In this document: in pieces, positions 33,919 to 43,846 of the stretch | Layout: each line of letters begins with the position of its first letter | How positions within the stretch are numbered: the stretch's first letter is position 1 | Notes under the pieces: generated by a model | The model's database searches: none | What the model saw: the letters and a program-made list of their open reading frames with translations, nothing else | Told to the model about the DNA's origin: nothing | From: Streptomyces sp. NBC_00663 | GTDB taxonomy: Bacteria > Actinomycetota > Actinomycetes > Streptomycetales > Streptomycetaceae | DNA length: 64,000 bases | Reading direction: 5' to 3' | Assembly (NCBI RefSeq): GCF_036226885.1 | Contig: NZ_CP109027.1 | Location: 1-64,000, forward strand | Position numbers and translations under genes: made by a program

Positions 33919-36900
33919 ATGGCTTCGAGCACCGGCTACCAAGCCGGGAAAACCGCTCTCGTCCGTGCTGTTGCCAGGCCGGAGCTTCCTCTTTCTCCGT
34001 GCCCTGACCTTGACGACCCATCGCCGGGCGGTGAGGCTGCCCGGCTCGCGTGGCTGCGGGAAGTGTGGTGTCACGAAGACGTCGTTGAGGCCTTGGAGCA
34101 CGCCAGTCCTGTACTCGCCTCCCAGGTCCGCGCCCTGTGCTCGTCCGGTACTGCCTCCAGGCGGGATGTGCGCCGGGCGGTCGCTTCCGTGGCCCGCTAT
34201 CTGCTGCGGGCCGAACATCGGGCCACTCCCTTCGGCTTGTTCGCGGGGGTCACCACGGCGAGCCTGGGACCACGAGCAGCCACGGTCTGGGGAGCTGAGC
34301 ATGTGGCGATCAGCCGGGCGAGCGCAGCGTGGCTGACGGCCGTGATTGAGCAGCTGGAGTCATGTCCGGAACTGCTGGGGCGCCTGACCGTGGTGTGGAA
34401 CAACACCGTGACGGAACGCGGCGATCGGCTCGTTGTGCCGTACCAGCCCGACGCCCAAGACGATCCGCAGCACGCGGTCGAGGCGTCCATCGGGGTGTCC
34501 GCGCCGGTGCGCATGATCTTGGATGCCGCCCGGTCACCGATCGGCGTCGGTGATCTGATCGGCAAGCTGGCCTCGGAGTTCGCCCCCGCAGGGGCGGAGA
34601 AGTCGCTGCGGCTCGTGCGAGATCTGATGCGGCACCGCGTGCTCATCTCCAACCTGCACGCGCCGAGCACCGAGACCGACGCACTCGGCCACCTGCTGAA
34701 CAGCCTTGACGCCGTGGATGGCGCCGCGGCGGCCCCGGTCACCTCCCTCATTCGCGAACTCCACCTTGTGCACAGCGAGTTGCGCGGCTGCGACTCCCGT
34801 AGTGGCCGAGCACGCACGGCCGCACGGATGCAGGCCCTGATTCCAGGGCTTCGCCGTCATCCACTCGCTCTTGATCTGCGTCTGGATGCCCAGGTCGAGT
34901 TGCCGCAGTCGGTGGCCCGGGAGATCGAGCAGGCCGCCTGGGCGCTCACCCGGGTCAGCGCCCTCCCGTACGGGACGCAAGCGTGGAAGGCCTACCAGCA
35001 GCGGTTCTACGAGCGGTACGGCATCGGCACCATGGTGCCGCTCAAGGACGTGATCGCGGACAGCGGTACCAGGTTTCCTGACGGATACCCGGGCACGTCT
35101 GCAGAGGTACGCCGCCGGCGGACCTCCGTGCGGGACGACGTCTTGGTCGGGCTGGCACAGGCCGCCGCGCTCGACGGCCGCGACGAAGTAGTCCTCACCG
35201 ATGCACTGATCGTCACGATGGACATCGGACCGGAAAACCCCAGGGTGCCGCCGCACCTGGAGATCGGATTCCGCGTCCGTGCCGCTGGCGCCGACGCCCT
35301 GCAGAGCGGTCGGTTCCAAGTGGAGATCGTGAGCGTGTCCCGAGGCGCCGGCGTCACCACGGGCAGGTTCCTCAGCGTGCTGGCCCCCCAGAACCGCGCC
35401 GCCTTGGACGCGGAGCTGGCCGAGCTGCCTGCGGCGGACACCGGTACCGTCCCGGCCCAGCTGTCCTTTCCGCCGCTCTTGCCGACGAGCGCCCACGTCA
35501 CCCGCACCCCGCAGATCCTGCCCACCGTGATCAGCGTCGAGGAACACCGCGCTCCCGACGGTGCTGTCCTGACGCCGGACGACCTGGCCGTGGCATGCGA
35601 CGGGCGCCGCATGTATCTGGCCGTGCCCGAGCGCGGGCACCGGATCGAGGCCGTGGGCATGCATGCGCTGAACCTCTCCACGCACACCCCGCCGCTCGTC
35701 CGGTTCCTCACTGAACTGTCCCGCGCCCAGTGCGCCCAGGCCACCCTGTTCGACTGGGGCGCGGCCACGGCCATGCCGTTCCTGCCCCGGCTGCGCTACG
35801 GGCGTACCGTACTCGCCCCTGCCCGCTGGCGGCTGGAACCCGCCGAACTCCCCAACGGCGACCGGCCCCGGCTCGAATGGGACACGGCACTCGACGACTG
35901 GCGGACCCGGCGTCGCATCCCGCAGCGCGTGTTCCTGGTCGAGGCCGACCGTCACCTGTTCCTCGACCTCGACCAGGCCGGACACCGCAGCCTGCTGCGC
36001 CAGCACCTCAACCGTGCCCGCCCGGCCGTGCTCGTGGAAGCCCCGCCCAACGGTGCCTATGACTGGTGCGGCGGACGTGCACACGAGGTGGTCCTACCGC
36101 TCAAGGCGGCTCGGCCAACGGCGTGGCCACTCTTGCCCGACCCCAGCCCAGCCCGCGCCCTGTCTGTGGCGCAGATCCAGACTCCGGGCGTCTCGCCCGT
36201 GCTGCTGGCCACTGTGTACGGAGACGTACGGCGCCAAGACCTCCTCCTGACCCGCCACATCCCCGACTTAATGAACCGACTCGGTTCACCTGCCTGGTGG
36301 TTCATCCGCTTCCGCGATCCTGAACAGCACCTGCGCCTGCGGGTCGCCCTGCCCGATCCCATCGCCTTTGCCGAGACCGTCCGCACGATCAGCACCTGGG
36401 CCGATGAACTACGCGCCCTGGGGCTGTTGTCGGATCTGCGCTATCCCACCTCGTACCGCGAGATGGGCCGTTGGGGCTCCGGCGCTGCCTGGGATGCCGC
36501 CGAGGAGGTGTTCCGCGCGGACTCGCGCGCCATTGTTACCCAGCTGAGCCAGCTGCAGCGTCCACACCAGCGCACTCTGGTGGCCGCGCACAACATCGCC
36601 ATCGCCATCACCTTCCTCGGCAGCACCGAGGCCGGCATGCGCTGGCTGATCGACCGCCTCCACCGTTCTGCACCTACCCGGCTCCCGCGTTCTCAACTGG
36701 TCGAAGCGGTAAGGCTGTCCGACCCTTCTGGCAACTGGTCAGCCCTGCGCGGTGTGCCCGGGGGCGAGGCGATCGTGAACGCGTGGGCTGACCGGGAGAC
36801 GGCACTGGCGGCCTACCGGCACCACATCGCGGGCCCGGACGCCCAGGGCATCGTGGAGGACGGCGTCCTCTCCTCGCTGTTACACGTCCACTTCGTACGC

Positions 36901-36990
36901 CACGTCGCGGTCGACTTCTCCGAGGAAGCGGCCTGCCTGTACCTCACTCGCGCCGCCGCCATGGCTTGGACGAACCGGAGGACCCGGTGA
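33919..36990 (+). CDS. lanB: Full-length class I lanthipeptide dehydratase (LanB)
   Basis: A 1023-aa protein. The N-terminal lantibiotic dehydratase domain shows SVARYLLRAEHRATPFGLFAGV, the classic R-x-TPFGLFAG block. The C-terminal elimination (SpaB_C-type) domain is present with VYGDVRRQDLLLTRHIP and WWFIRFRDPEQHLRLRV. LanB uses glutamyl-tRNA to glutamylate Ser/Thr in the core peptide and then eliminates it to dehydroamino acids. ATG 33919 has GGAGG (33908-33912) upstream. The stop overlaps the lanC start by GTGA. Since a second SpaB_C-type domain sits in the fusion at 38279, the cluster carries two such domains. Confidence 0.93.
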   Translation: MASSTGYQAGKTALVRAVARPELPLSPCPDLDDPSPGGEAARLAWLREVWCHEDVVEALEHASPVLASQVRALCSSGTASRRDVRRAVASVARYLLRAEHRATPFGLFAGVTTASLGPRAATVWGAEHVAISRASAAWLTAVIEQLESCPELLGRLTVVWNNTVTERGDRLVVPYQPDAQDDPQHAVEASIGVSAPVRMILDAARSPIGVGDLIGKLASEFAPAGAEKSLRLVRDLMRHRVLISNLHAPSTETDALGHLLNSLDAVDGAAAAPVTSLIRELHLVHSELRGCDSRSGRARTAARMQALIPGLRRHPLALDLRLDAQVELPQSVAREIEQAAWALTRVSALPYGTQAWKAYQQRFYERYGIGTMVPLKDVIADSGTRFPDGYPGTSAEVRRRRTSVRDDVLVGLAQAAALDGRDEVVLTDALIVTMDIGPENPRVPPHLEIGFRVRAAGADALQSGRFQVEIVSVSRGAGVTTGRFLSVLAPQNRAALDAELAELPAADTGTVPAQLSFPPLLPTSAHVTRTPQILPTVISVEEHRAPDGAVLTPDDLAVACDGRRMYLAVPERGHRIEAVGMHALNLSTHTPPLVRFLTELSRAQCAQATLFDWGAATAMPFLPRLRYGRTVLAPARWRLEPAELPNGDRPRLEWDTALDDWRTRRRIPQRVFLVEADRHLFLDLDQAGHRSLLRQHLNRARPAVLVEAPPNGAYDWCGGRAHEVVLPLKAARPTAWPLLPDPSPARALSVAQIQTPGVSPVLLATVYGDVRRQDLLLTRHIPDLMNRLGSPAWWFIRFRDPEQHLRLRVALPDPIAFAETVRTISTWADELRALGLLSDLRYPTSYREMGRWGSGAAWDAAEEVFRADSRAIVTQLSQLQRPHQRTLVAAHNIAIAITFLGSTEAGMRWLIDRLHRSAPTRLPRSQLVEAVRLSDPSGNWSALRGVPGGEAIVNAWADRETALAAYRHHIAGPDAQGIVEDGVLSSLLHVHFVRHVAVDFSEEAACLYLTRAAAMAWTNRRTR

Positions 36991-38258
36991 ACGACTCGAT
37001 CATGCTCAAGGTGACAGGCGCCATCGCCCATCTCCTGGCTCGCCCTGGTGTCGAACGGCCGGGCCCGAACGGTGCATCATTACGTCAGCACCTGGCCTAC
37101 GGCCCGACCGGTATCGCGCTGCTGCACATCGAGCGGGCCGCGTCCGGCCTGGGACCGTGGCAGCGTGCCCATGATTGGCTCGCCGCAGCCACCCGGGCTC
37201 CGTTCACCGCCGGCCCCGACAGTCACCCCTTCTATGGGGCGCCCGCCCTCGCGCACGCCATGGCGTGCGCCGCCGACCACGCGTCCGGCGCGTACCAGCG
37301 CACTCTGACCCTGCTGGACCGCCAACTGGCCGTAGACGTACGTCGCAGACTGGACGCCGCGCACCGCCGCATCGACGCCGGGCAACTGCCGGACCTGGCC
37401 GAGTTCGACACGATCCGGGGCCTTGCCGGGTACGGGGCCTACTTCCTGCGCCGCGCCCCCAGCGGGGAGGAAACGCGCGCCATCCTCGACTACTGCGTAC
37501 GTCTGACCGAGCCGATCACCCACAACGGCGAAGTCCTGCCCGGCTGGTGGACCCTAACCGGCCCATCCGGCCTACCTGACAGCGACTTCCCCGATGGACA
37601 CGGCAACACCGGCATGGCGCACGGCATCGGCGGCGTCCTCGCACTCCTGGCGCTCGCCGCCCGAAGCGGCGCCCCCGTCGACCAGCATCATCAAGCCCTG
37701 CGGACGATCCTGGCCTGGCTGGACCGGTGGCAGGACGGAAACGCCCGCGGGCCCATCTGGCCCTACTGGGTGACGCGAGACGAACTACGGACAGGCCACC
37801 CGGCCCCTTCCCCACCACGGCGACCATCATGGTGCTACGGCGCTGCGGGACTGGCCCGCGCCCAGCAGCTCGCTGCCATCGCCCTCGGCGACACCGACCG
37901 CCAACTCAGCGCCGAGAACGCGCTCGTGGCCGCCCTCACTGACACCGTGCAGCTCCATGCCACCACCGGCAACGGCCTCTGCCACGGCTTCGCCGGCCTC
38001 GCCCACGTCGCCGCGCGGACCGCCGACGACGCACACCCCTCAACCGCCGGTCAGCTACGTGCAGCGATCCCCGCCCTGTTGACCCTCCCGTGTCCTCCCG
38101 GCGCTGATCCAGACGAGACGGCCATAGAGATTGCCGACGACAAGGACGCCGGTCCTGGCTTTCTTGACGGCGCCGCCGGAATTGCTCTGGCACTCATGGC
38201 CCCCGCGACTCAGGCCCCGCCCCGAACCTCCTGGGACGCCTGCCTGCTCATCGCCTGA
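36987..38258 (+). CDS. lanC: Lanthionine synthetase C-family cyclase (LanC)
   Basis: A 423-aa alpha-barrel cyclase. Zinc ligands are visible as C283 (WCYGAAGLAR), C332 and H333 (GLCHGFAGLAH). The usual glycine-rich repeats of the toroid occur elsewhere (GHGNTGMAHGIGGVLALLALA). LanC activates peptide cysteines for addition to dehydroamino acids, forming lanthionine rings. GTG 36987 overlaps the lanB stop, so translation is coupled. Confidence 0.92.
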   Translation: MNDSIMLKVTGAIAHLLARPGVERPGPNGASLRQHLAYGPTGIALLHIERAASGLGPWQRAHDWLAAATRAPFTAGPDSHPFYGAPALAHAMACAADHASGAYQRTLTLLDRQLAVDVRRRLDAAHRRIDAGQLPDLAEFDTIRGLAGYGAYFLRRAPSGEETRAILDYCVRLTEPITHNGEVLPGWWTLTGPSGLPDSDFPDGHGNTGMAHGIGGVLALLALAARSGAPVDQHHQALRTILAWLDRWQDGNARGPIWPYWVTRDELRTGHPAPSPPRRPSWCYGAAGLARAQQLAAIALGDTDRQLSAENALVAALTDTVQLHATTGNGLCHGFAGLAHVAARTADDAHPSTAGQLRAAIPALLTLPCPPGADPDETAIEIADDKDAGPGFLDGAAGIALALMAPATQAPPRTSWDACLLIA

Positions 38259-38278
38259 CCCATCCAAGGACTCCCGTC

Positions 38279-40360
38279 ATGCCCCAGGCTCCCTGGCACC
38301 AGCACAACATCACCTTCGCCGACCGCGAGGCCGGAAAGCCGGCCATCACCGGACGCATCGGCCCCACCCTGCGCACAGCCGAGGAGGGCGGCCAGCTCGC
38401 CGACTGGTGGTTCATGAACAAGCAGCCCTGGAGACTGCGCTACCGCGCCCTCGCACCCTCCCCGCTCGTGGAAGAACTGCTGAACGACCTCGCCGCCGAC
38501 GGCACAGCGACGGCATGGTCATCCGAGATCTACGAACAGGAGACGGATGCCTTCGGCGGTCCGCAGGCCATGGACACCGCCCACGACCTGTTCCATCAGG
38601 ACAGCCGCCATCTTCTGGGCTACCAGCCCGCCCCGGGAAGGCTGGGCCGCCGGGAGACCGCCGTACTTCTGATCAGCACCCTGATGCGGGCCGCCCGCCT
38701 CGACTGGTTCGAGCAAGGCGACGTATGGGCCAAAGCCAGCACCTTCCGGCCGCCCGCCCAACCCGCGGCTCCCGAACTGGCCACCGCCCTCATCCCGGCC
38801 ATGCACAAACTCATGACGGCCGACGCCCACAGCCTGTGCCGTCCGAGCGGGCCACTCGAAGCACACGCCGCCTGGATCGAGGCCTTCGAACGCGCCGGGA
38901 CGACCCTCGCCCGTCTCGCTGCCGGCGGCCACCTCACCCGCGGTCTACGAGCCGTCATCGCACACCACGTCATCTTCCACACCAACCGCGCAGGCCTCCC
39001 TTCCGGAGACCAAAGCGCCCTGTTCAACATCGCACGAGAGGCCGTCATGGGATCGAGTGACAACACCGCGTCGCCCGCCGAGGGCACGTCCAACACCACT
39101 AGCGTCAAGGCGGTGAACACCGACACGATCACCCCCTCCGACGCCGCAGCAACCCGGCTCCGCAATGCCCTGGTTGACCAGATCCGCGCGAACGGATACG
39201 CCCGCACCGACTCCGTCGAGACCGCGCTGCGTACCGTCCCCCGGCACCTGTTCGTGCCCGACGCCCCGCTTGAAGCGGCCTACGCCAACGTGCCGGTCAA
39301 CATCAAGTACGACAGCGATGGTGCGTCGATTTCCTGCGCCTCCCAGCCCGACGTCGTGGCGAGCATGCTCGACCAACTGGCCGCCCGGCCCGGCGAACGA
39401 ATCCTCGAACTCGGCGCGGGCACCGGCTTCAACGCCGCGCTGATCGGCTACCTGGTGGGCGGCAGCGGTCACGTCGACACCCTCGACGTGGACGACGACC
39501 TCGTGGAAGGAGCCCGCGCACATCTCGCCGCTGCCGGGTTCACCAACGTGGACGTCCTGACCCGTGACGGCGCCCTCGGCCACGCCGAAGGCGCCCCGTA
39601 CGACCGGATCATCGCCACCGTCGGCGCCCACGGCATCCCGCACGCCTGGATGCAACAACTCGCCCCCGACGGACGCCTCGTCGTACCCCAGCGGCTCAAG
39701 GGCAGCGTGTCCCGGTCGATCGCCTACGAACAGCGCGACGGCCGCTGGACGAGCGTCAGCAGCACGATGAACACGTTCATGCCACTGCGCCGGGGCATCG
39801 CCGACGACGACCGCCGCATCATCCCCCTCAGCGCAAACAGCACCGTGCGCCTCCAGGCCCCCGCTGGACAGCACTTCGACACTGACGCGCTGGCCGGAGT
39901 GCTGGAGCAGCCGCGCACCGAGGAGTGGACCGGAACGACGGTCCAGGCCATGGAGTCGGCCGAGTGGATGGAGCTGTTCGTCTCCTGCTCCCTGCCCAGC
40001 GGACTGATCCGGATGCTGTTCCCGCAGGAAGCCAAGGGGACCGTCCTCACCGAGGACCCTTACGCCTCGTCCACCGCGGCCGTCCACCAGGGCGCCATCG
40101 CCTACCTCGCCCGCCGCCTGCTGAACAGGAAGACCCCCGAGGGCGCCAAGCTCTGGGAGTTCGGCGTCATCGGCCACGGCCCCGGTAGCGACAAGCTGAC
40201 CGCGAAGGTCGCCGATGCGATCCGCACGTGGGATCGCGAGTACCGCAGCCGCGAGGCCACCTTCGAGATCCAGCCCCTCGACGCCCCCGCGATCGAGCAG
40301 CGCCCCGGGCTCTTCGTCGTCGACACCCCGCTCAACCGCATCGTCATCGACTGGCGGTGA
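38279..40360 (+). CDS. Thiopeptide-type dehydratase domain fused to FxLD-system isoaspartate methyltransferase
   Basis: A 693-aa fusion. Residues 1-~260 resemble the stand-alone thiopeptide-type (SpaB_C-like) domain (WWFMNKQPWRLRYR, then helical segments). Residues ~285-690 are a protein-L-isoaspartate O-methyltransferase of the FxLD-system type: RTVPRHLFVPDAPLEAAYAN, SQPDVVASMLDQL, and the SAM-binding ELGAGTG at 377-383. Such enzymes methylate an aspartate of the modified peptide, giving succinimide and isoaspartate. The D-D-G in the precursor core is the obvious target. The gene follows lanC by 20 bases. Confidence 0.9.
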   Translation: MPQAPWHQHNITFADREAGKPAITGRIGPTLRTAEEGGQLADWWFMNKQPWRLRYRALAPSPLVEELLNDLAADGTATAWSSEIYEQETDAFGGPQAMDTAHDLFHQDSRHLLGYQPAPGRLGRRETAVLLISTLMRAARLDWFEQGDVWAKASTFRPPAQPAAPELATALIPAMHKLMTADAHSLCRPSGPLEAHAAWIEAFERAGTTLARLAAGGHLTRGLRAVIAHHVIFHTNRAGLPSGDQSALFNIAREAVMGSSDNTASPAEGTSNTTSVKAVNTDTITPSDAAATRLRNALVDQIRANGYARTDSVETALRTVPRHLFVPDAPLEAAYANVPVNIKYDSDGASISCASQPDVVASMLDQLAARPGERILELGAGTGFNAALIGYLVGGSGHVDTLDVDDDLVEGARAHLAAAGFTNVDVLTRDGALGHAEGAPYDRIIATVGAHGIPHAWMQQLAPDGRLVVPQRLKGSVSRSIAYEQRDGRWTSVSSTMNTFMPLRRGIADDDRRIIPLSANSTVRLQAPAGQHFDTDALAGVLEQPRTEEWTGTTVQAMESAEWMELFVSCSLPSGLIRMLFPQEAKGTVLTEDPYASSTAAVHQGAIAYLARRLLNRKTPEGAKLWEFGVIGHGPGSDKLTAKVADAIRTWDREYRSREATFEIQPLDAPAIEQRPGLFVVDTPLNRIVIDWR

Positions 40361-40472
40361 TAACGCCCCCAGCAGACAACCGCCCATGAACCAGGGGCGG
40401 TACCCGTCACCCACCCCGACCGGTGCCGCCCCAATCGTTCACGCCATCTCGCCGACGTCGCCCGGGGAAACC

Positions 40473-41594
40473 ATGCAACCAAACGGCCCGATAGCAAAAC
40501 GCTTCCCGCTGATCGCCCGCTTCCGCCCCGCCTGCCTACCCCTGCCCGACCGCGTACGCTCCCTCACCGAGATCGCGGAGAAGGCCGCCGCAGGGAACGA
40601 CCCGGGCTTGGCCTCCACCGTGTTCAACCAGGCGGCGCTCCTCGCCTCCGATCTCGGCCTCCCAGATCTCGCCCGATCCATGTGCCAGCGACACGCTGCC
40701 GCCTACATGCGCGCCTGCCCCCTCCCCGCCACGAGCGCCATCCGCGGGCTGGAGCCCCTGGTCAACCTCGCCCGCTTGCAGCTCCGCGCCGGCCGAACCG
40801 ACGACGGACGCCAGCGGCTACTGGACCTGTACGAGGCCGTCGGCACAGCGACCGCTGTGTCCTTCGAAGGCATCACCGTGCCAGCCGATCTCACCGCGGC
40901 CGTGGATGACCGGCGAGAGGTGCGGGCCTGGCTCTGGCGCGTCCTCCTCGCCGACGGCACCCGGGCCCTCACCAGCACGGGGAGGTGGGCGGATGCCTTG
41001 GCTCACACCGAACAGCACCGGGGCGTAGGCACCAGGATGTTGGACGGCCGCCAGGTCGCCGTCATCACGGCCCTCACCACTGGCCAGACCAACTGCGCCC
41101 GCGAACTGCTCACCGCAACAGCACCCGGTGAGCCATGGGAACAGGCTGTCACCGCATGCCTGACAGAACTGTGCCGCCGCGACGCACGCCAGCCAGTCAG
41201 CGACTCGTTGGCCGCCTTGACGGACAGCTACCTGAAGTCCGAGGGACAGCCGGGTACGACTGTCTTCAACGTCCGACTCGGCCTCACCGTTCTCGACACC
41301 GTCGGATCACCTGAGCACCCCCAAGCCCAGCTCCTCGTTGACGACCTCGTTCGGCGAACGACACAGGCACGCGACGGATACGCAGCCCGCGAGGTCCTGG
41401 GCGATCCGCTGTTCGACGTGCTCGGGCAGGCTCCACAACGACAGCAGTGTGAGGACCTACTCCGGAGCTGCGCTCTCGACTCGGGGGTGCTGCCAGACGT
41501 TCTGCATCACGACCTCGCGACCGTACTGGACACCGGTGAGATGGTGCTCAGTCGCTCGTTGACGGCCGGTGAGCTCGGCAGTCCGACGTCCTGA
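40473..41594 (+). CDS. Helical unknown protein of the FxLD cluster
   Basis: A 373-aa protein, helical and TPR-like (NQAALLASDLGLPDLARSM, then LQLRAGRTDDGRQRLLDLYE). GGGGAAA lies four to five bases before ATG 40473; the longer frame to 40215 overlaps the methyltransferase and reads as junk. Its position 113 bases after the methyltransferase, and its TPR-like nature, suggest a cluster-associated regulator or scaffold. I recall similar genes near FxLD clusters but cannot name a function. Confidence 0.65.
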   Translation: MQPNGPIAKRFPLIARFRPACLPLPDRVRSLTEIAEKAAAGNDPGLASTVFNQAALLASDLGLPDLARSMCQRHAAAYMRACPLPATSAIRGLEPLVNLARLQLRAGRTDDGRQRLLDLYEAVGTATAVSFEGITVPADLTAAVDDRREVRAWLWRVLLADGTRALTSTGRWADALAHTEQHRGVGTRMLDGRQVAVITALTTGQTNCARELLTATAPGEPWEQAVTACLTELCRRDARQPVSDSLAALTDSYLKSEGQPGTTVFNVRLGLTVLDTVGSPEHPQAQLLVDDLVRRTTQARDGYAAREVLGDPLFDVLGQAPQRQQCEDLLRSCALDSGVLPDVLHHDLATVLDTGEMVLSRSLTAGELGSPTS

Positions 41595-41935
41595 GAACGA
41601 CCAGCTTGCGGGAACTAGTGATCTTGATTGGGGCAGAGCCCGACCATAACCGCGAGCCGAGTGCCGCCGGGCAACCTCATACGTCACAGCTGATTCAGGC
41701 GTCGGCGATTCGGCCAAACTCCGCCACTCAGCAGGCGCCATCTGACGGGCCCCACGCGCACCGCACCGGACGTTCCAAGGGCTCCGGGACGTCCGGAATC
41801 GAGCGCGTTCGAATCCGAACCCACGTCGTTATGCCGTGCACTGCCGAGCCATCCAGGTGCGGCACCGCTCCCAAGGAGAGACCAGGTGACAGTGACTGAC
41901 GCCTCGACCGCAACCCCCCGAGACGCCGCCTCCGG
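41595..41935. other. Intergenic stretch after lanthipeptide cluster
   Basis: About 340 bases. The hairpin at 41766-41796 lies in it. No other gene or repeat is evident. A GTTCGAATCC string at about 41811-41820 resembles a tRNA T-loop but no cloverleaf can be built around it. Confidence 0.4.
41766..41796 (+). terminator. Hairpin, possible terminator of the FxLD operon
   Basis: CCGGACGTTCC pairs with GGGACGTCCGG with one mismatch around a nine-base loop. It lies about 170 bases after the last cluster gene, which is far for a terminator, but no other candidate is seen. Confidence 0.5.
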
Positions 41936-42415
41936 GTGGAACTGGCCGTCCTGGCCGTGCGCGCCGCCGACTCCCGGCAGGGCACGGCAGACCGCTACGC
42001 CCGCGCTGACCAGTAGGGCGTACCCGCGCGGTTCACTACCGCCGCGGGACACGACACCAATTTCGCTGTTCTGCCCGACGTGGTGGCGGCCGCTGAGCAG
42101 TTGGCCGCCGTGGACTCGGTCGTCGTGATGCGGCGCGACGGCCACGCCCTCTACCGCAATCAACCCACCGCCCCTGGGCGGCTGGCGCGTCCCGCTGCTG
42201 GCCGGGTCCTGATCGCGGAGCAGTTCCGCCCTTACACCGTCGAAGAAGCCGAGCGGTTCTGGGCCATCCAGCGTCGGCTGCACTCTGTGATGCCGCAGTA
42301 CCGCGACGACCTCACCGCGATCGGCGCGCTGGCCTGCCCTCTGATGCCCTCGGCTCTGCATCCGCTTCGGCTCGTCGCACCCGGCCCTGCGGTTGCCCTG
42401 CCCCTGCCCGTCTAG
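41936..42415 (+). pseudogene. Interrupted small unknown gene (in-frame TAG)
   Basis: Protein-like sequence runs in one frame from VELAVLAVRAADSRQ to ADQ, hits TAG at 42014-42016, then continues as FTTAAGHDTNFAVLPDVVAA and on to the stop at 42415. The part after the stop codes for about 130 well-formed residues (YTVEEAERFWAIQRRLH and so on). It may be a single gene broken by a nonsense change (CAG to TAG is one base), or a shorter intact gene starting after the TAG. No family is recognised. Confidence 0.45.
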
Positions 42416-42461
42416 GCAGCCCCTCTTCCTGACCGTCAGGCGTGACCGCTAAGGTCCGAAG

Positions 42462-42941
42462 GTGGCTGATGCGTGGACGGTGGCAAGCACTGTTGCGACA
42501 GCCGCCGCCGTAGTCGTCGCCCTCGGGGTCGCCCTCAACGAGGGCCGGGCCCGAGCAGCGGAGCGACGCGACCAAGCAGCCGCGCAAGCTCGACTCGTCA
42601 CGGTCGTCCTGCGTGGCGATGAGGTCTTCGTCAACAACCACAGCCAGGCTCCGATTCTTGAACTTCGCCCAGGTCATGCTGTGGAGACGACCCCGGCTGG
42701 TACAAACCGCGCCCTCATCATGCAGTACAGCGCCCCCTATAACGATCTGCGGGCCATGCCTCCGGGGAGCTACATCGGGTTCCGATTGGCCTACCAGGAC
42801 TCCGGGGCCCCGTGGAGTCATCTTGAGGGAGCAGGAGCTTGCGCCACAGTGTTCTTCCTGGACGCTGCGGGATTGTGGTGGGAGCGGTCCTCCGTTGGGC
42901 AACCAGTCCGTCTTTTGGGTGCTCCGGGGCAGTCGACGTAG
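42462..42941 (+). CDS. Small membrane-anchored hypothetical protein
   Basis: A 159-aa protein. The N-terminus VASTVATAAAVVVALGVALN is one membrane segment, followed by a coiled-coil-like basic stretch (EGRARAAERRDQAAAQAR) and a beta-rich domain (LVTVVLRGDEVFVNNHSQAP). GTG 42462 is the start. This layout is common for Streptomyces hypotheticals. It is short of any reaction motif. Confidence 0.65.
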   Translation: MADAWTVASTVATAAAVVVALGVALNEGRARAAERRDQAAAQARLVTVVLRGDEVFVNNHSQAPILELRPGHAVETTPAGTNRALIMQYSAPYNDLRAMPPGSYIGFRLAYQDSGAPWSHLEGAGACATVFFLDAAGLWWERSSVGQPVRLLGAPGQST

Positions 42942-43067
42942 GTCCCGGGCTGTCGGCCGGGCGCCTCCGGGGGTTGGAACTTCCCTGAAGCCGCAAGCAG
43001 TTGCGTCGTGCCGGTCTACGCTGAGCCGTGCCGTCCCGGTGGTTACCCCCGTGCTGCCGGGACGGCA

Positions 43068-43770
43068 TCACCGTGCATTCTCCCCCTGTACGAGTTCTTC
43101 CAGCAGCTGCCGGTAGCGGGCGAGGTCCTCAGCCCGTCTCGGCATGAGCAGGGTGAGGGCGGTCTGGAAGGCGATCACGGTCCGGACGGTGCTGTCAGGG
43201 CCGAAGAAGGGCGGCATGTGTCGGCCCCACTGCTCCCACATCGGATCAGACATGGCGCGCTCGCAGTCCTGCACGGTCAACGGCTGGCCGGCCGGTGTGT
43301 GACCGCGGAAGACCACGGCATCGCGGGTGAAGGCCGTCGCCAGGTTCATTTCGACTGCCCGGCACAGCGTGTCCGGATCGGCATCCGCGATCGCACGACA
43401 AAACCTCGCCCAACCGCCGGCGAGTGGGGATGGTGGCCCACAGCGCGTCAGCAGGATCGTACTCGGCCAACTCCGAGGCGTGGTAGGCGCGTTGCGTGGC
43501 GTCCAGGACTTCGCCCGTCTGGGGCCAGCCGGCCCGCAGTCCTTCGATGAACTCGTCTGTGCCGATGTGCTCGGCGCCTCCTGCCATCAGGCGTGCGGCC
43601 ACCTGGGCGACCTGTCGATGTCCGGCGCTCGACAGCCGCGGCGGCAGCGGCGGTGCTCCCGTGTCGCGCAGCGCGTCGGTCAGCAGCGCGTGCAGGTCTG
43701 GGCCGCGTCGCGTCCGGGTGGCAATCGGAGTGTGTCCGTGGCGCGCAACGAAGGTGCCCAGAGCCGTCAA
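43068..43770 (-). pseudogene. Frameshifted unknown gene
   Basis: On the minus strand a frame opens at 43770 (MTALGTFVARHGHTPIA) and reads well to ADALWATIPTRRR. After that the sensible reading continues in another frame as RFCRAIADADPDTLCRAVEM and MNLATAFTRDAVVFRGH, ending at 43068. The two halves join near 43405-43430, where a single-base indel in a CGG-rich run must have occurred. The intact protein would be about 230 aa. The family is not recognised, though the DUF-type layout is plausible. Confidence 0.6.
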
Positions 43771-43846
43771 CCCTGACGATCGTCAGGGTCCGGTGTTGCC
43801 GTTCGGCTCGGGTTCCCGGTTGTTCCCGCTTCTACGTTCGGGCCTC

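Noticed and set aside
41811-41820. GTTCGAATCC resembling a tRNA T-loop
   Set aside because: The flanking bases do not form a T-stem, and no D-arm, anticodon arm or acceptor stem can be built.
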